Assembly (NCBI RefSeq): GCF_900105945.1
Contig: NZ_FNSO01000003.1
Location: forward strand, 372,001 to 436,000
Source: Amycolatopsis tolypomycina
GTDB lineage: Bacteria; Actinomycetota; Actinomycetes; Mycobacteriales; Pseudonocardiaceae
Length of the DNA stretch: 64,000 nt
Direction: 5' to 3'
Positions 7,454 through 16,489 of the stretch are shown in pieces (the stretch's first letter is position 1; every line of letters starts with the position of its first letter). The notes beneath the pieces are model-generated. The model did no database searches and was not told the DNA's origin. It worked only from the letters and a program-made list of their open reading frames with translations. Both the position numbers and the translations under genes were made by a program.

Positions 7454-10400
7454 CCTCGACCAGCTCCTGCCAGTTCCCTTCCGTCCCTTCCCGCGTCGCC
7501 TCGGTGAACCGCGTGTCACCGAGGCGACGTCGTGCGGTTTCGGCGATCCGGGTCGCGTCCGGGTGGGACCGGTCCGGCAGGCCCCGCAGGACGGCGCTCG
7601 CCGCGAGCAGCCGGGCGGCCTGCTCGGCTTCGCCGGTCCGCAGTGCGAGATCCGCGATCCCCACGATGACCTGGGCGAGCGTCAGCGGGTGGCCAGCCTC
7701 GACCGCAGCGCGGAAGGCCGCGACGCGGTGGCCACGGGACTCGCCGAGGTCGTCGGCGACGTAGCCGAGCAGGTCTTCGGCCACCGCGCGGACGTTCGCC
7801 GTCTTGGCCTCGTCGCCGAGCATCGCGGTCGCGATGTCGAGCTGGCGGCGGGCCTGCTCCGCGTCGCCGCGCCAGCGGGCGAGTTCGGCCTTCGACAGCG
7901 CCAGATCGGCCAGCGCGTTCGGCCAGGCGACCCGCTCCGCGGACCGGTGCGCGTCGGCCAGCGCGGCCGCACTGGCGGCTTCGTCGCCGAGCAGCCAGTA
8001 CAGCTGGGCCTGGCGCATCCGCATCCGCACGACGTCCTCGATCGCCCCGACCTCGGTGACGATCGCGACCGCTTCCTCGTAGTGCGCGCAGGCCCGGCCG
8101 AACTCGCCGCGCACGGCGAGGTGGTCGGCCAGCTCGGTCAGCGCGAACGACGTCCCCCACCGCTCGCCGGTGGCGCGGAACTCGGCGAGCGCCGTTTCGA
8201 GGTGGGCGTCCACCTCTTCGCCGCCGCGGCCGAGCTGGATCCGCATCTTGCCGAGCTGCAGCCGGGCCACCGCGCGGACCCACGAATCTTCGTCGGCGAG
8301 CAGCGGCTCGAACGCGGTGAGCGCCTCGTCCGATCCGTGCAGCAGGCGTTCCAGCGCCGGGGCGAACCTCAGCTCCACGCCGGGGTCCGGCACCCGCAGG
8401 CTGATCTCGTAGGACTTGCGGATCCAGTCCACCGCCCGTGACTCGTCGCTCTGCTGCCCGGAAGTCACGAACTGCACGACGAACGAGTACACGATGCCGC
8501 GGATCTCCTCCGGCACCTCGCCGGGGACGGCGGTGGCCGCCAGGACCAGCTCGTTGCCCTCCGCGCGGTGGCCGCCGAGCCACCAGTACCAGGCGGCGCC
8601 CGCCGCGAGCCGCATCGCGTTCGCGGCTTCGCCTGCCGCGAGGGCCCCGCGCATCGCGGCGGCGATGTTCTCGTGCTCGGTCTCCAGCCTGGCCAGCCAC
8701 TCCAGCTGCTCGGCCCGGCGGAGGTGCGGCTTCGCCGTTTCCGTCAGCTCGGTGAAGTACGCGAGGTGCGCGTGCCGCGCCTGCTCCGTCTCCCCGGCTT
8801 CCGCGAGGCGCTGCGCGGCGTACTCCTTGATCGTGCCGAGCATCCGGTACCGCGGCGCGCCGTCGCCGTCGATGACCACCACCAGCGACTTCTCGGTCAG
8901 CGCCGTCAGCAGGTCGAGGGCTTCCTCGCCGCAGACGCGCTCGGCCGCCGCCAGGCTCGCCCCGCCGGCGAAGACCGCGAGGCGGCGCAGGACCACGCGT
9001 TCGGCGTCGGTCAGCAGCTCCCAGCTCCAGTCGATGACCGCGCGCAGCGTCCGGTGCCGCGGCAGCGCGGTCCGGCTGCCGCCGGTCAGCAGGCGGAAGC
9101 GGTTGTCGAGGCCGTGGGCGAGCTGGTCGAGCGACATCGTGCGCAGCCGCGCCGCCGCGAGCTCGATGGCCAGCGGCATCCCGTCCAGTGCCCGGCAGAC
9201 GCGCGCGAGCGTCGGCAACGCGCCGGCGTCGGCCGCGAGTTCCTTGCGCACCGCGCCGGCCCTGTCCCGCAGCAGCCGGACGGCCGGAGCCGCCTCGATC
9301 TCGGCGGGATCGGCGCCTTCCGGCGGCAGGGACAGCGGCGCGAGCTGCCACAGCGCCTCGCCGGTGATGCCGAGCGGTTCCCGGCTGGTCGCGAGGATCC
9401 GCAGCCGGCGGCACTCGCCGAGCACCCGGTGCGCGAACGCCGCCGCGGACTCGATGACGTGCTCGCAATTGTCCAGGACCAGGAGCATCTCGCGCTCGCG
9501 CAGGGCCGCGATGACGCGTTCCGTCGGTTCGGCGTCCGGTGCCTCGCCGAGCAGCGCGTCCCGCAGCTTGAGCGCGCCGAGCGTCGCCTGGGCGACGTCG
9601 CCGTCCGCGCCGATGCCGGCGAGTTCCACCACCCAGGCCCCGTCCGGCCGGCCGTCGAGCAGCCGGCGCGCGGTCTCCGTGGCCAGCCGGGTCTTGCCGG
9701 AGCCGCCCGGGCCGATCACGGTGGTGAGCCGGTGCTCGGTGATGAGCTCGCGGACCGCGGCGACGTCGGCGTCCTTGCCGACGTAGCTGGTCAGCTCGGC
9801 CCGCAGGTTGGTCTTACGGTCCGCCTCGGGCCGCGCCAGCTCGCCCCGCAGCAGCGCGACGTGCAGGGCCGAGAGTTCCGGTGAGGGGTCGACGCCCAGC
9901 GAATCGGCGAGTGCGTCCTTCGCGCGCTGGTACACGAGCAGTGCCTCGGTGTCGCGGCCGCTCGCGACGAGGGCCCGCATCAACGCGGCGACCAGCCGTT
10001 CGCGCATCGGGTTCGCGGCGACCAGATCGGTCAGCTCGGTGACCACCTTCGCGCCGTTTCCGAGGTTGAGCTCCGCGTCGAAGTACTCCTCCGTGGCCGT
10101 CAGGCGCAGGGCTTCGAGGCGGGTCACCGCCGCTTCGAGCGCCGCGCTTTCCGGCAGGTCGACGTCTTGCAGGGCCGAACCGCGCCACAGTTCGAGCGCT
10201 TCCCGGAGCCGGTTCGGATCGCCGGCGAGGCGTTCGAACCGCACGGCGTCGACGTCGTCGGGCGCCACCACGAGCCGGTAGCCGGTCGGCCGTCCGTCGA
10301 CCGATCCATCGGGCAGGGCCTTGCGCAGCCGGGAAACCAGGCGCTGCAAGGCGTTCGCCGCTTCGGCGGGCGGCTGCTCGCCCCAGATCCAGTCGACGAG

Positions 10401-10535
10401 GGTGCTCTTCGGGACCACCTGACCCGGTTCGAGCGCGAGGGCGACCAGCAGGCCGCGCAACCGGGCACCCGGCACATCGGCGAGCGCGCCGTCGTCCGTG
10501 CGCACTTCGAAGGGCCCCAGGATCCCGATCTGCAC
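7437..10535 (-). CDS. large SARP/AfsR-type transcriptional activator (BTAD + NB-ARC-like ATPase)
   Basis: A 1032-residue regulator. Residues 1-92 form an OmpR-like winged helix (IGILGPFEVRTDDG, then NALQRLVSRLRKAL), residues about 98-240 a BTAD helical domain, and about 245-560 a STAND/NB-ARC-like ATPase with Walker A GPGGSGKT (275-282) and Walker B LLVLDNCEH. The rest is a long Ala-rich helical region likely made of TPR-like repeats. The layout is that of AfsR-type antibiotic regulators without a characteristic kinase input. It is divergent from the P450 gene, with GTGTCAG repeats between, and convergent with the exporter. Confidence 0.92.
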   Translation of the reverse strand: MQIGILGPFEVRTDDGALADVPGARLRGLLVALALEPGQVVPKSTLVDWIWGEQPPAEAANALQRLVSRLRKALPDGSVDGRPTGYRLVVAPDDVDAVRFERLAGDPNRLREALELWRGSALQDVDLPESAALEAAVTRLEALRLTATEEYFDAELNLGNGAKVVTELTDLVAANPMRERLVAALMRALVASGRDTEALLVYQRAKDALADSLGVDPSPELSALHVALLRGELARPEADRKTNLRAELTSYVGKDADVAAVRELITEHRLTTVIGPGGSGKTRLATETARRLLDGRPDGAWVVELAGIGADGDVAQATLGALKLRDALLGEAPDAEPTERVIAALREREMLLVLDNCEHVIESAAAFAHRVLGECRRLRILATSREPLGITGEALWQLAPLSLPPEGADPAEIEAAPAVRLLRDRAGAVRKELAADAGALPTLARVCRALDGMPLAIELAAARLRTMSLDQLAHGLDNRFRLLTGGSRTALPRHRTLRAVIDWSWELLTDAERVVLRRLAVFAGGASLAAAERVCGEEALDLLTALTEKSLVVVIDGDGAPRYRMLGTIKEYAAQRLAEAGETEQARHAHLAYFTELTETAKPHLRRAEQLEWLARLETEHENIAAAMRGALAAGEAANAMRLAAGAAWYWWLGGHRAEGNELVLAATAVPGEVPEEIRGIVYSFVVQFVTSGQQSDESRAVDWIRKSYEISLRVPDPGVELRFAPALERLLHGSDEALTAFEPLLADEDSWVRAVARLQLGKMRIQLGRGGEEVDAHLETALAEFRATGERWGTSFALTELADHLAVRGEFGRACAHYEEAVAIVTEVGAIEDVVRMRMRQAQLYWLLGDEAASAAALADAHRSAERVAWPNALADLALSKAELARWRGDAEQARRQLDIATAMLGDEAKTANVRAVAEDLLGYVADDLGESRGHRVAAFRAAVEAGHPLTLAQVIVGIADLALRTGEAEQAARLLAASAVLRGLPDRSHPDATRIAETARRRLGDTRFTEATREGTEGNWQELVEVTLAS

Positions 10536-10560
10536 CCGGCCGATCTTGCCACGGACCGCG

Positions 10561-10589
10561 CTGTCCGAGGCGTGTCAGGCCCGTGTCAG
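10561..10589. promoter_or_regulatory. direct repeats in the SARP/P450 divergent promoter
   Basis: GTGTCAG occurs exactly at 10572-10578 and 10583-10589, 11 bp apart, with a degenerate unit CTGTCCG at 10561-10567 in the same register. These match the heptamer in front of the drrA-like gene. The repeats lie in the 99-bp divergent region, so they could serve the SARP gene, the P450 gene or both. Confidence 0.65.
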
Positions 10590-10634
10590 CCGGGTCGGCG
10601 ATCGTCGTCGGCACACACCACGAAAGGAAAGCCG

Positions 10635-11855
10635 ATGACCCAGGTCGACGTCCCGCACGGACTCCCCATGGACCGCGACGCCGGGCCCTTCGACCCGCCG
10701 CGGGCGATCACGCGGCTGCGTGCCGCCCGCCCGGTCAGCCCGCTCGTGTTCCCCGACGGTCACGAAGGCTGGCTCGTCACCGGCTACGAAGAGGTCCGGC
10801 AGATGATGGCCGACACGCGCTTCAGTTCCCGCCTCGACCTCGACATCGTCCACGTGCCGTACGAGACGGGCATGCCCGCCCCCACCGAGCCGTCCCCGCA
10901 GATGCCCGGCATGTTCATCGCCATGGACCCGCCGGACCACGGCCGGCTGCGCCGCAAGCTCACCGGCGCCTTCACCGTCAAGCGGATGAAGCAGCTCGAG
11001 GAGCACATCGCCGACATCGTCGAGCGGCAGCTGGACCACCTGGCGCGGCTGACCCCGCCGGTCGACCTGGTGCAGGAGTTCGCGCTCCCGGTGCCGTCGC
11101 TGGTGATCTGCGAGCTGCTCGGCGTGCCGTACGCGGATCGGGGCACGTTCCAGGCCAACTCCGCGCAGTTCATGCTCCGCGAGCAGACGCTCGAGGAGAA
11201 GATGGGCGCGTACATCGCGGTGAACACGTACCTGACCGAGCTGGTCACGAGCAAGCGCGCCGAGCCCGGCGACGACATCCTGTCCGACCTGGCCCGGCAC
11301 GAAGAACTGACCGTCGAAGAGCTGACGGGAGCGGCCTTCCTGCTGCTGCTCGCCGGCCACGAGACGACGGCCAACATGCTGTCGCTGGGCACGTTCGCGC
11401 TGCTGGAGCACCCGTCGCAGGCGGCCGAGCTGCGCGCCGACGCGGAGCTGCTGCCGGGCGCGGTCGAGGAACTGCTGCGCTACCTGTCCGTGGCCGACAT
11501 CTTCTTCCGCTACGCCACGGAGGACCTCGAGCTCGGCGGCGAGACGATCACCAAGGGCTCGACGGTGGTGGTCTCCCTGCTGGCCGCCAACCGCGACCCC
11601 CGCCGCTTCGAGAACCCGGACACCCTCGACATCCACCGCAACGCCCGCGGCCTCCTGTCCTTCGGCCACGGCGTGCACCAGTGCCTCGGCCAGCAACTGG
11701 CCCGCATCGAGATGCGCGCCGGGTTCGAGGGGCTGCTGCGGCGTTTCCCGACGCTGGCGCTGGCGGTCCCGGCGGAGGAGGTGAAGCTGCGGACCGACAT
11801 GAACATCTACGGCGTCCACGAGCTGCCGGTCACGTGGACGGAACCGGCGGCGTAG
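10635..11855 (+). CDS. cytochrome P450 (CYP105/107-like class I bacterial)
   Basis: A 406-residue soluble P450. The I-helix oxygen-binding motif AGHETT is at 240-245, the K-helix ExxR at E279-R282 (EELLR), and the heme ligand loop FGHGVHQCLG with Cys350. A GAAAGGA ribosome site precedes ATG 10635. Such enzymes hydroxylate or epoxidise small molecules with electrons from a ferredoxin and ferredoxin reductase. No ferredoxin gene is adjacent, though an FprA-type reductase is encoded at 28159. The SARP-type repeats upstream suggest co-regulation with the exporter. Substrate unknown. Confidence 0.93.
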   Translation: MTQVDVPHGLPMDRDAGPFDPPRAITRLRAARPVSPLVFPDGHEGWLVTGYEEVRQMMADTRFSSRLDLDIVHVPYETGMPAPTEPSPQMPGMFIAMDPPDHGRLRRKLTGAFTVKRMKQLEEHIADIVERQLDHLARLTPPVDLVQEFALPVPSLVICELLGVPYADRGTFQANSAQFMLREQTLEEKMGAYIAVNTYLTELVTSKRAEPGDDILSDLARHEELTVEELTGAAFLLLLAGHETTANMLSLGTFALLEHPSQAAELRADAELLPGAVEELLRYLSVADIFFRYATEDLELGGETITKGSTVVVSLLAANRDPRRFENPDTLDIHRNARGLLSFGHGVHQCLGQQLARIEMRAGFEGLLRRFPTLALAVPAEEVKLRTDMNIYGVHELPVTWTEPAA

Positions 11856-11864
11856 CTTGGCACC

Positions 11865-12500
11865 GTGGGATGGCCGATCAAGCGGGTCGACCTCGGGGAG
11901 GTCGAGTACCACCAGGCTCTCGCCGACATGCGCACCTGGGTGGAAGAACGTCAGCAGGGCCTGGCCGAAGACCGGCTCTTCCTGCTGAGCCACCCGGCGA
12001 TCGTCACCTACGGGCCGCGCACCGATCCCGCGGACCTGCCCGCCGATCTCCCGGCCGTCCAGGTCGACCGCGGTGGGTTCGCCACCTACCACGGGCCCGG
12101 CCAGCTCGTCGGCTACCTCGTTGCCGACGTCAAGGCGCGCGGGCCGGTCGACATCGTGCGGTGGCTGGAAAACGGTCTGGTCGAAGCCCTCGCGAGCCTC
12201 GGCTTTCCCGCGATCCGGCGGGATACGCCGAAAGGCGCGTCCAGCCTCGCCGGCGTCTGGACGCCCGACCTCCGCAAGGTCGCGTCGATCGGCATGCGGA
12301 TCCGCCGGGGTGTCACCAGCCACGGCTTCGCGCTCAACGTCGACCCGGACATGGCAGCCTTCCACCGCTTCACGGCCTGTGGGCTCGCCGACGTCACGAT
12401 GGCGTCCCTCGCCGAGCTCGCCGCCGAACAGCGGCGAGGGACTCCGTCCGGCTCCGAGGTACGAGACGCGGCTTTCGCCTCCCTCACCGCAGGAAGCTGA
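11865..12500 (+). CDS. lipB: octanoyltransferase LipB
   Basis: A 211-residue lipoyl(octanoyl) transferase that moves octanoyl groups from acyl carrier protein to E2 or GcvH apoproteins. Visible landmarks are RGGFATYHGPGQLVGYL (69-85), the catalytic Lys138 in RKVASIG, and the catalytic Cys172 in FTACGL. It starts at GTG 9 bp after the P450 stop. LipB is often next to lipA, which is not in this window, so this may be an additional or separated copy. The 3' end overlaps the convergent peptidase by 17 bp. Confidence 0.9.
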   Translation: MGWPIKRVDLGEVEYHQALADMRTWVEERQQGLAEDRLFLLSHPAIVTYGPRTDPADLPADLPAVQVDRGGFATYHGPGQLVGYLVADVKARGPVDIVRWLENGLVEALASLGFPAIRRDTPKGASSLAGVWTPDLRKVASIGMRIRRGVTSHGFALNVDPDMAAFHRFTACGLADVTMASLAELAAEQRRGTPSGSEVRDAAFASLTAGS

Positions 12501-13875
12501 TCACCGCGTCCCTCCCCGCGTGGCCGCGCTCGCGGTTCTGGATCGAGTGCGACTCGCCCGGCACGATCACCAGCTGCCCGCGCGGGGCCTGGGCCGCCTC
12601 CTCACGGGCCCACTCCAGCGGCGTCGACAGGTCGCGGTCGCCGTTGAGCAGCAGGACCGGGACGTCCGGCAGCGAGCCGGCCGGGTTCGAGCCCGGGCGT
12701 TCCGCCGGCCACGGCAGGCACGTCTGGACGAATCCCTGCTGCGTCGCCACTCCCGTCGTGTACGGCCAGGTCGCCGACTCCGGGAGCAGGCGGGACGTCA
12801 GGGACAGCAACGGCCTGCGGAGGGCGAGCGGGGTGGCCGCCGAACCCCACGGGAACCGGCCGTCCGCGCACAGCGTTGCCGCGTGGAGGCCGGAGCTGAA
12901 CGCTGCCGGGTCGTCGCCGCCCGACTTGTACGCCTCCAGCAGGCCGTCCAAGCGGGCCGGGGCGCCGCCGCGGGCTTCGTGCAGGGCGCCGATGATGTCG
13001 CCCGCCGCCGGGTTGCGGTACGTCGGATCCACGAACTCGTACGTCACGATCGTGTCGAAGACGCGCACTCCGTCCGCCGTGCCGCGGTGGCGGACCACCC
13101 ACGCCAGGTCCTCGGCCGGGTCGTAGCCGCAGGCCGGGGCCACCGCGCACGCCTCGCGCAGCACGCGCGCCTCCGCCGTCAAGCCCGTCAGGTACAGCGA
13201 CGCCGAGGCGGAAGTGTGGTGGGGCAGCACCGAATCGAGGATCACCTTGCTGACGCGGTCCGGGTGCGCGATCGCGTACCGGGCCGCCGTGAAGGAGCCG
13301 TACGAGACGCCGTCGACGACCAGCTTCGGCACGCCCAGTGCCTGCCGGAGCCGGTCGAAGTCCGCCACGCTCTGGTCGGTCGAGTACAGCGGAGCCGTGT
13401 CGCCGAGGATGCGCGCGCACTCCTGCACCGCGGCCACCGACGGCGTCGCGATGTCCGAGCTGCCCATCTCCGCCTGCAGTCCGGGACACCGCAACGCCCC
13501 CGACGGCCCGGTGCCGCGCTGGTCGAGCATCACGATCCGGTAGTCCTTCGCGACTTCCGGCAGCCGTTGCCTGGCGATCCGCGTGATGGTGCCGACGCCG
13601 CCCTGGCCGGGGCCGCCGGTGAGGAACAGCAGGACGCCCTTGGGCGCGTCGGCGTTGTCCGCGGTCGCCACCGGCAGGGCGAGCGTGCCCGGCACGCGGC
13701 CGGTGTGGTCGAACGGCACGGTCAGGGTCGAGCACGTGAAGCCCGGCTGGCCCGGGCACGGGTGCGGATCCGCCAGCTTCGGTCGTCCCCCAGGACGCGC
13801 GTCGGCCGGGGCCGCACCCCCGAGTGCGGCGGTCAGCGCCAGGACCAGCCCGGCGGTCAGCATCTTCGAGCGCAT
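12484..13875 (-). CDS. secreted S33 tripeptidyl-aminopeptidase-like hydrolase
   Basis: A 463-residue exported alpha/beta hydrolase. A signal peptide spans about residues 1-27 (basic MRSK, hydrophobic core, AADARP-like cleavage region). The oxyanion region LTGGPGQGG, the nucleophile elbow GVSYGS, a late Asp in NGDRDLSTP and the His in GESHS form the complete catalytic set of the S33 peptidases (SlpD/SlpE, Tap-like). Family members remove short peptides from extracellular protein N termini or cleave esters. It is followed in tandem by no partner. The upstream SMP-30-like gene lies 44 bp away on the same strand. Confidence 0.9.
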   Translation of the reverse strand: MRSKMLTAGLVLALTAALGGAAPADARPGGRPKLADPHPCPGQPGFTCSTLTVPFDHTGRVPGTLALPVATADNADAPKGVLLFLTGGPGQGGVGTITRIARQRLPEVAKDYRIVMLDQRGTGPSGALRCPGLQAEMGSSDIATPSVAAVQECARILGDTAPLYSTDQSVADFDRLRQALGVPKLVVDGVSYGSFTAARYAIAHPDRVSKVILDSVLPHHTSASASLYLTGLTAEARVLREACAVAPACGYDPAEDLAWVVRHRGTADGVRVFDTIVTYEFVDPTYRNPAAGDIIGALHEARGGAPARLDGLLEAYKSGGDDPAAFSSGLHAATLCADGRFPWGSAATPLALRRPLLSLTSRLLPESATWPYTTGVATQQGFVQTCLPWPAERPGSNPAGSLPDVPVLLLNGDRDLSTPLEWAREEAAQAPRGQLVIVPGESHSIQNRERGHAGRDAVISFLR

Positions 13876-13919
13876 GCCTGCATCATGCGCACAGCCGCCC
13901 GCGCGCGGGCTACCCCCGA

Positions 13920-15047
13920 TCAGGGCTTGACGCAGGAAACCTTCGCCCGCACTGCGCCCGCGGGAGCGGCTTCGCCCGCGGTGTTCGGGGCGTTGTCGCG
14001 GCGGTTGCCGTCGGACTGCGTGACGCACAGGCGGCCGTCCGGCAGCAGCACCGGGCTGGTCGGGAACTCCAGCGGCCCGCCGTTGCGCAGCTTCGACGTC
14101 GTGTCGGCCGGGTTGCGGAAGTACTCCGTCACGCGGCCGTCGCGGCGGGCCACGACGATCGCGTTGCGCTCGTTCACCGCCGTCCAGACGCCGCCGGCGC
14201 GGTCGAGGACGATCCCGTCGGCGCCTTCGAGGTACGGGTGCTGCACGCCGAGGTTGTCGAGGCAGAGCGTGTTCGGCGGGAAGGCGACGTCGCAGCCGGT
14301 CGTCGCGCGCGGGCGGCCCGCGCGGTCCATCGGCACGCGCCACAGCGCGCCCCGGGCGGTGTCCGCGACCAGCAGCGTGCCGTCCGCGGTGAAGGCGAGG
14401 CCGTTCGCGACGATGTGCTGGGAGCCCGCGGTGTCCGCCGCCGTCCGGCCGTTGGGAGTGATCGTCACCGTCCCCGGCGGCAGGCCGCGCACGTCCCGGC
14501 CGACCCCGCCGGGGATCACGTCGCTGACCATCGGCTGCACGCGGAACGCCTCGGCGGCCACGCCGTCCGCGCCCGCGCGCCACACCCGGCCCTGCCCGGT
14601 GGTGCCGTCGGAGATCCACAGCGCGCCCGCGGAGTCGAAGGCCAGGCCGTTCGCGCCGGGGACGCCGCTGGTGAACACGGTCGCGGACGGCGGGTTCGCC
14701 GCGTCCGGCACGAACGACACCACGGTGTCGCCGTTCGCCACGTACAGCCGGCCACGGCGGTCGAACGCCAGCCCGGCGGGGTTGCACGGCACCGGGATCG
14801 TGCCGACGACGGCCGCGGGACCACCGGCGGCCGCGACCCGGAAGACCGGGCAGGGATCGGCGCCGCGGGCCGGCGTGTAGAGGTTGTCGCGCCCGTCGGT
14901 GGTCAGCCCTTCCAGGCCGAGCGGGGACGCGAACACCGTCTCGAAGACGGCGGGCCGCGGTGGCGGGGCGAATTCACCGGCGGAAGCGCCGGACAGCAAC
15001 CCGGCGGACAGCGCGGCAGTGACGGCGAGGACGACGATCCGGCGCAT
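13920..15047 (-). CDS. secreted SMP-30/gluconolactonase-like beta-propeller protein
   Basis: A 375-residue protein with an N-terminal signal peptide (MRRIVVLAVTAALSAGLLSG, cleavage near ASAG). The body has repeated blade-like motifs: GLAFDRRGRLYVANGD, GLAFDSAGALWISDG, GLAFTADGTLLVADT and GIVLDRAGGVWTAVN. These repeats are typical of SMP-30/NHL six-bladed propellers such as lactonases and strictosidine-synthase-like proteins. No catalytic metal set can be assigned safely by eye. It lies upstream of and codirectional with the S33 hydrolase, so both may be exported together. Confidence 0.85.
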   Translation of the reverse strand: MRRIVVLAVTAALSAGLLSGASAGEFAPPPRPAVFETVFASPLGLEGLTTDGRDNLYTPARGADPCPVFRVAAAGGPAAVVGTIPVPCNPAGLAFDRRGRLYVANGDTVVSFVPDAANPPSATVFTSGVPGANGLAFDSAGALWISDGTTGQGRVWRAGADGVAAEAFRVQPMVSDVIPGGVGRDVRGLPPGTVTITPNGRTAADTAGSQHIVANGLAFTADGTLLVADTARGALWRVPMDRAGRPRATTGCDVAFPPNTLCLDNLGVQHPYLEGADGIVLDRAGGVWTAVNERNAIVVARRDGRVTEYFRNPADTTSKLRNGGPLEFPTSPVLLPDGRLCVTQSDGNRRDNAPNTAGEAAPAGAVRAKVSCVKP

Positions 15048-15098
15048 CAGGGCCTCCGTTTTGTCGGATTTCCTGCCTACGCCGCCGCGTCCGGGCCG

Positions 15099-15737
15099 TC
15101 AAGGCCAGAGGCGCTCGCGGACCCAGCCGCCGCCGGCCTTCCGGTACCGCAGCCGCACGTGCCGCCGGTCGTGACTGGCCTGCCAGAACTCGACCTCGTC
15201 CGGGTCCACGAAGTACCGCGTCCAGGTCTCCGGGGCGACGTCCGGGTTCGCCTCGACCCAGCGCTCCGCCTCCGCGGCCGCCGCGTCGAGCTCGGCCGGG
15301 TCGGTCAGCACCTGCGACTGGTGCCCGATGAACGCCTCGACGCGGGACGCCGGCGGCCGGGCGAGGAAGTCCGCCGCCGACACCTCGGGCGCGGCGGGGG
15401 AGACCGGGCCGCGCAGCCGGACCTGACGGCCGCGGCCGGGCCAGAAGAACGTCAACGCCGCGCGCGGGTCCTTACCGAGCTGTACGCCTTTCGGGCTCTC
15501 CGAGCTGGTCGCGACCGCCCAGCCCGCCGGGCCGACGTCCTTGAGGATCACCACCCGCGCGTCGGGCGCGCCGTCGGCATCCACTGTGGACAGTGTGACG
15601 GCGTGCGGGGCCAGCACGTGCTCGCCGGCTTCGGCCAGCCACTCCAGGAACAGCGCCTGCGGGCCCGGCGGCGCCGTCTCCGGCGTGAACACGGGAAGCT
15701 CTTCGGGGAACGACGGCCAGCCGCGCAACTGCACCAT
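15099..15737 (-). CDS. PdxH-like pyridoxamine 5'-phosphate oxidase family protein
   Basis: A 212-residue FMN-binding split-barrel protein. The order is as in PdxH: a substrate/FMN region DARVVILKDVGPAGWAVATSSESPKG, a central FFWPGRGRQVRLRGPV, and a C-terminal dimerisation segment with EFWQASHDRRHVRLRYRK ending in RERLWP. True PdxH makes PLP from PNP or PMP with O2. This member is plausible as such, but close paralogues act on other substrates such as phenazine precursors or F420, so the symbol is withheld. It begins 1 bp after the stop of the upstream gene, so they form an operon. Confidence 0.85.
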   Translation of the reverse strand: MVQLRGWPSFPEELPVFTPETAPPGPQALFLEWLAEAGEHVLAPHAVTLSTVDADGAPDARVVILKDVGPAGWAVATSSESPKGVQLGKDPRAALTFFWPGRGRQVRLRGPVSPAAPEVSAADFLARPPASRVEAFIGHQSQVLTDPAELDAAAAEAERWVEANPDVAPETWTRYFVDPDEVEFWQASHDRRHVRLRYRKAGGGWVRERLWP

Positions 15738-15738
15738 G

Positions 15739-16407
15739 TCAGTAACCGTACGGACCCTGCTGGGGCGCGTGCCCGGGCGGTGGGTAGACCGGCGGCTGCG
15801 GACCGGCCGGGCCGCCGGCGTACGGCGGGGGCGGCACCTGCGGCGCGGGCGGGACCATCGGCGGCTGCTGCTGCGCGGGGTACTGCTGCTGCTGCGCCTG
15901 CTGCCACTGCAGCTGCTGGTAGACCTCGGCGGGCTGCGGGAAGCAGTACGTCAGCTTGGCGTTGACCGAGCCCTGGACAGCGGCGCCCCAGAGCTTGCCG
16001 CCGACGAACGCGTACATCTGGCCTGCCGAGAGGTCGACGGCGACCATCCGCGTCTCGCCGCCGAACTGGTTGCCCGACTTCGCCGACGCGGCCTGCGCGG
16101 CGTCCGGGTACACGCGGCCGCCGACGAGCCCGGCGATCACGACCGACGCCGCCGTCCAGCCCATGGTGCCGACCAGGTTCGCGCGGGCGTGCTGGGTGGC
16201 GCGGCCGGTGAAGTCGTACAGCGCGGCCGCGCTGACCTCGGGCACGGCGGCCGCGATCACGCAGTAGTTCATCGTCGACAGCAGCACCGATTCGGTGAAC
16301 AGCCCGACGACGGCCGTGGCGGGGCCGATCTGCACGGTGTTCAGCCGGCCGCCGGCCCGCTGGATGCGCTCGGCCATCGCGCCGAGGTACTGCTCGGGGG
16401 TGAGCAT
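15739..16407 (-). CDS. conserved hypothetical protein with Pro/Gln-rich tail
   Basis: A 222-residue protein I do not recognise. Residues 1-165 look like a folded domain (LNTVQIGPATAVVGLFTESVLL, then hydrophobic GWTAASVVIAGLVGG that may be a buried helix). Residues about 166-222 are a low-complexity Gln/Pro/Tyr-rich tail (QQLQWQQAQQQQYPAQQQ and PPPPYAGGPAGPQPP). Such tails in actinobacteria often belong to membrane- or wall-associated proteins, but there is no signal peptide. It is translationally adjacent to the PdxH-like gene, suggesting co-expression. Confidence 0.65.
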   Translation of the reverse strand: MLTPEQYLGAMAERIQRAGGRLNTVQIGPATAVVGLFTESVLLSTMNYCVIAAAVPEVSAAALYDFTGRATQHARANLVGTMGWTAASVVIAGLVGGRVYPDAAQAASAKSGNQFGGETRMVAVDLSAGQMYAFVGGKLWGAAVQGSVNAKLTYCFPQPAEVYQQLQWQQAQQQQYPAQQQPPMVPPAPQVPPPPYAGGPAGPQPPVYPPPGHAPQQGPYGY

Positions 16408-16489
16408 GGGGTCATCGTCGCACGTCCGGTGGTCACGCCGTCGTCAGCCAGCGGTTTTCACACATGCTTCGTGGTTGACTGTCCGCGCT

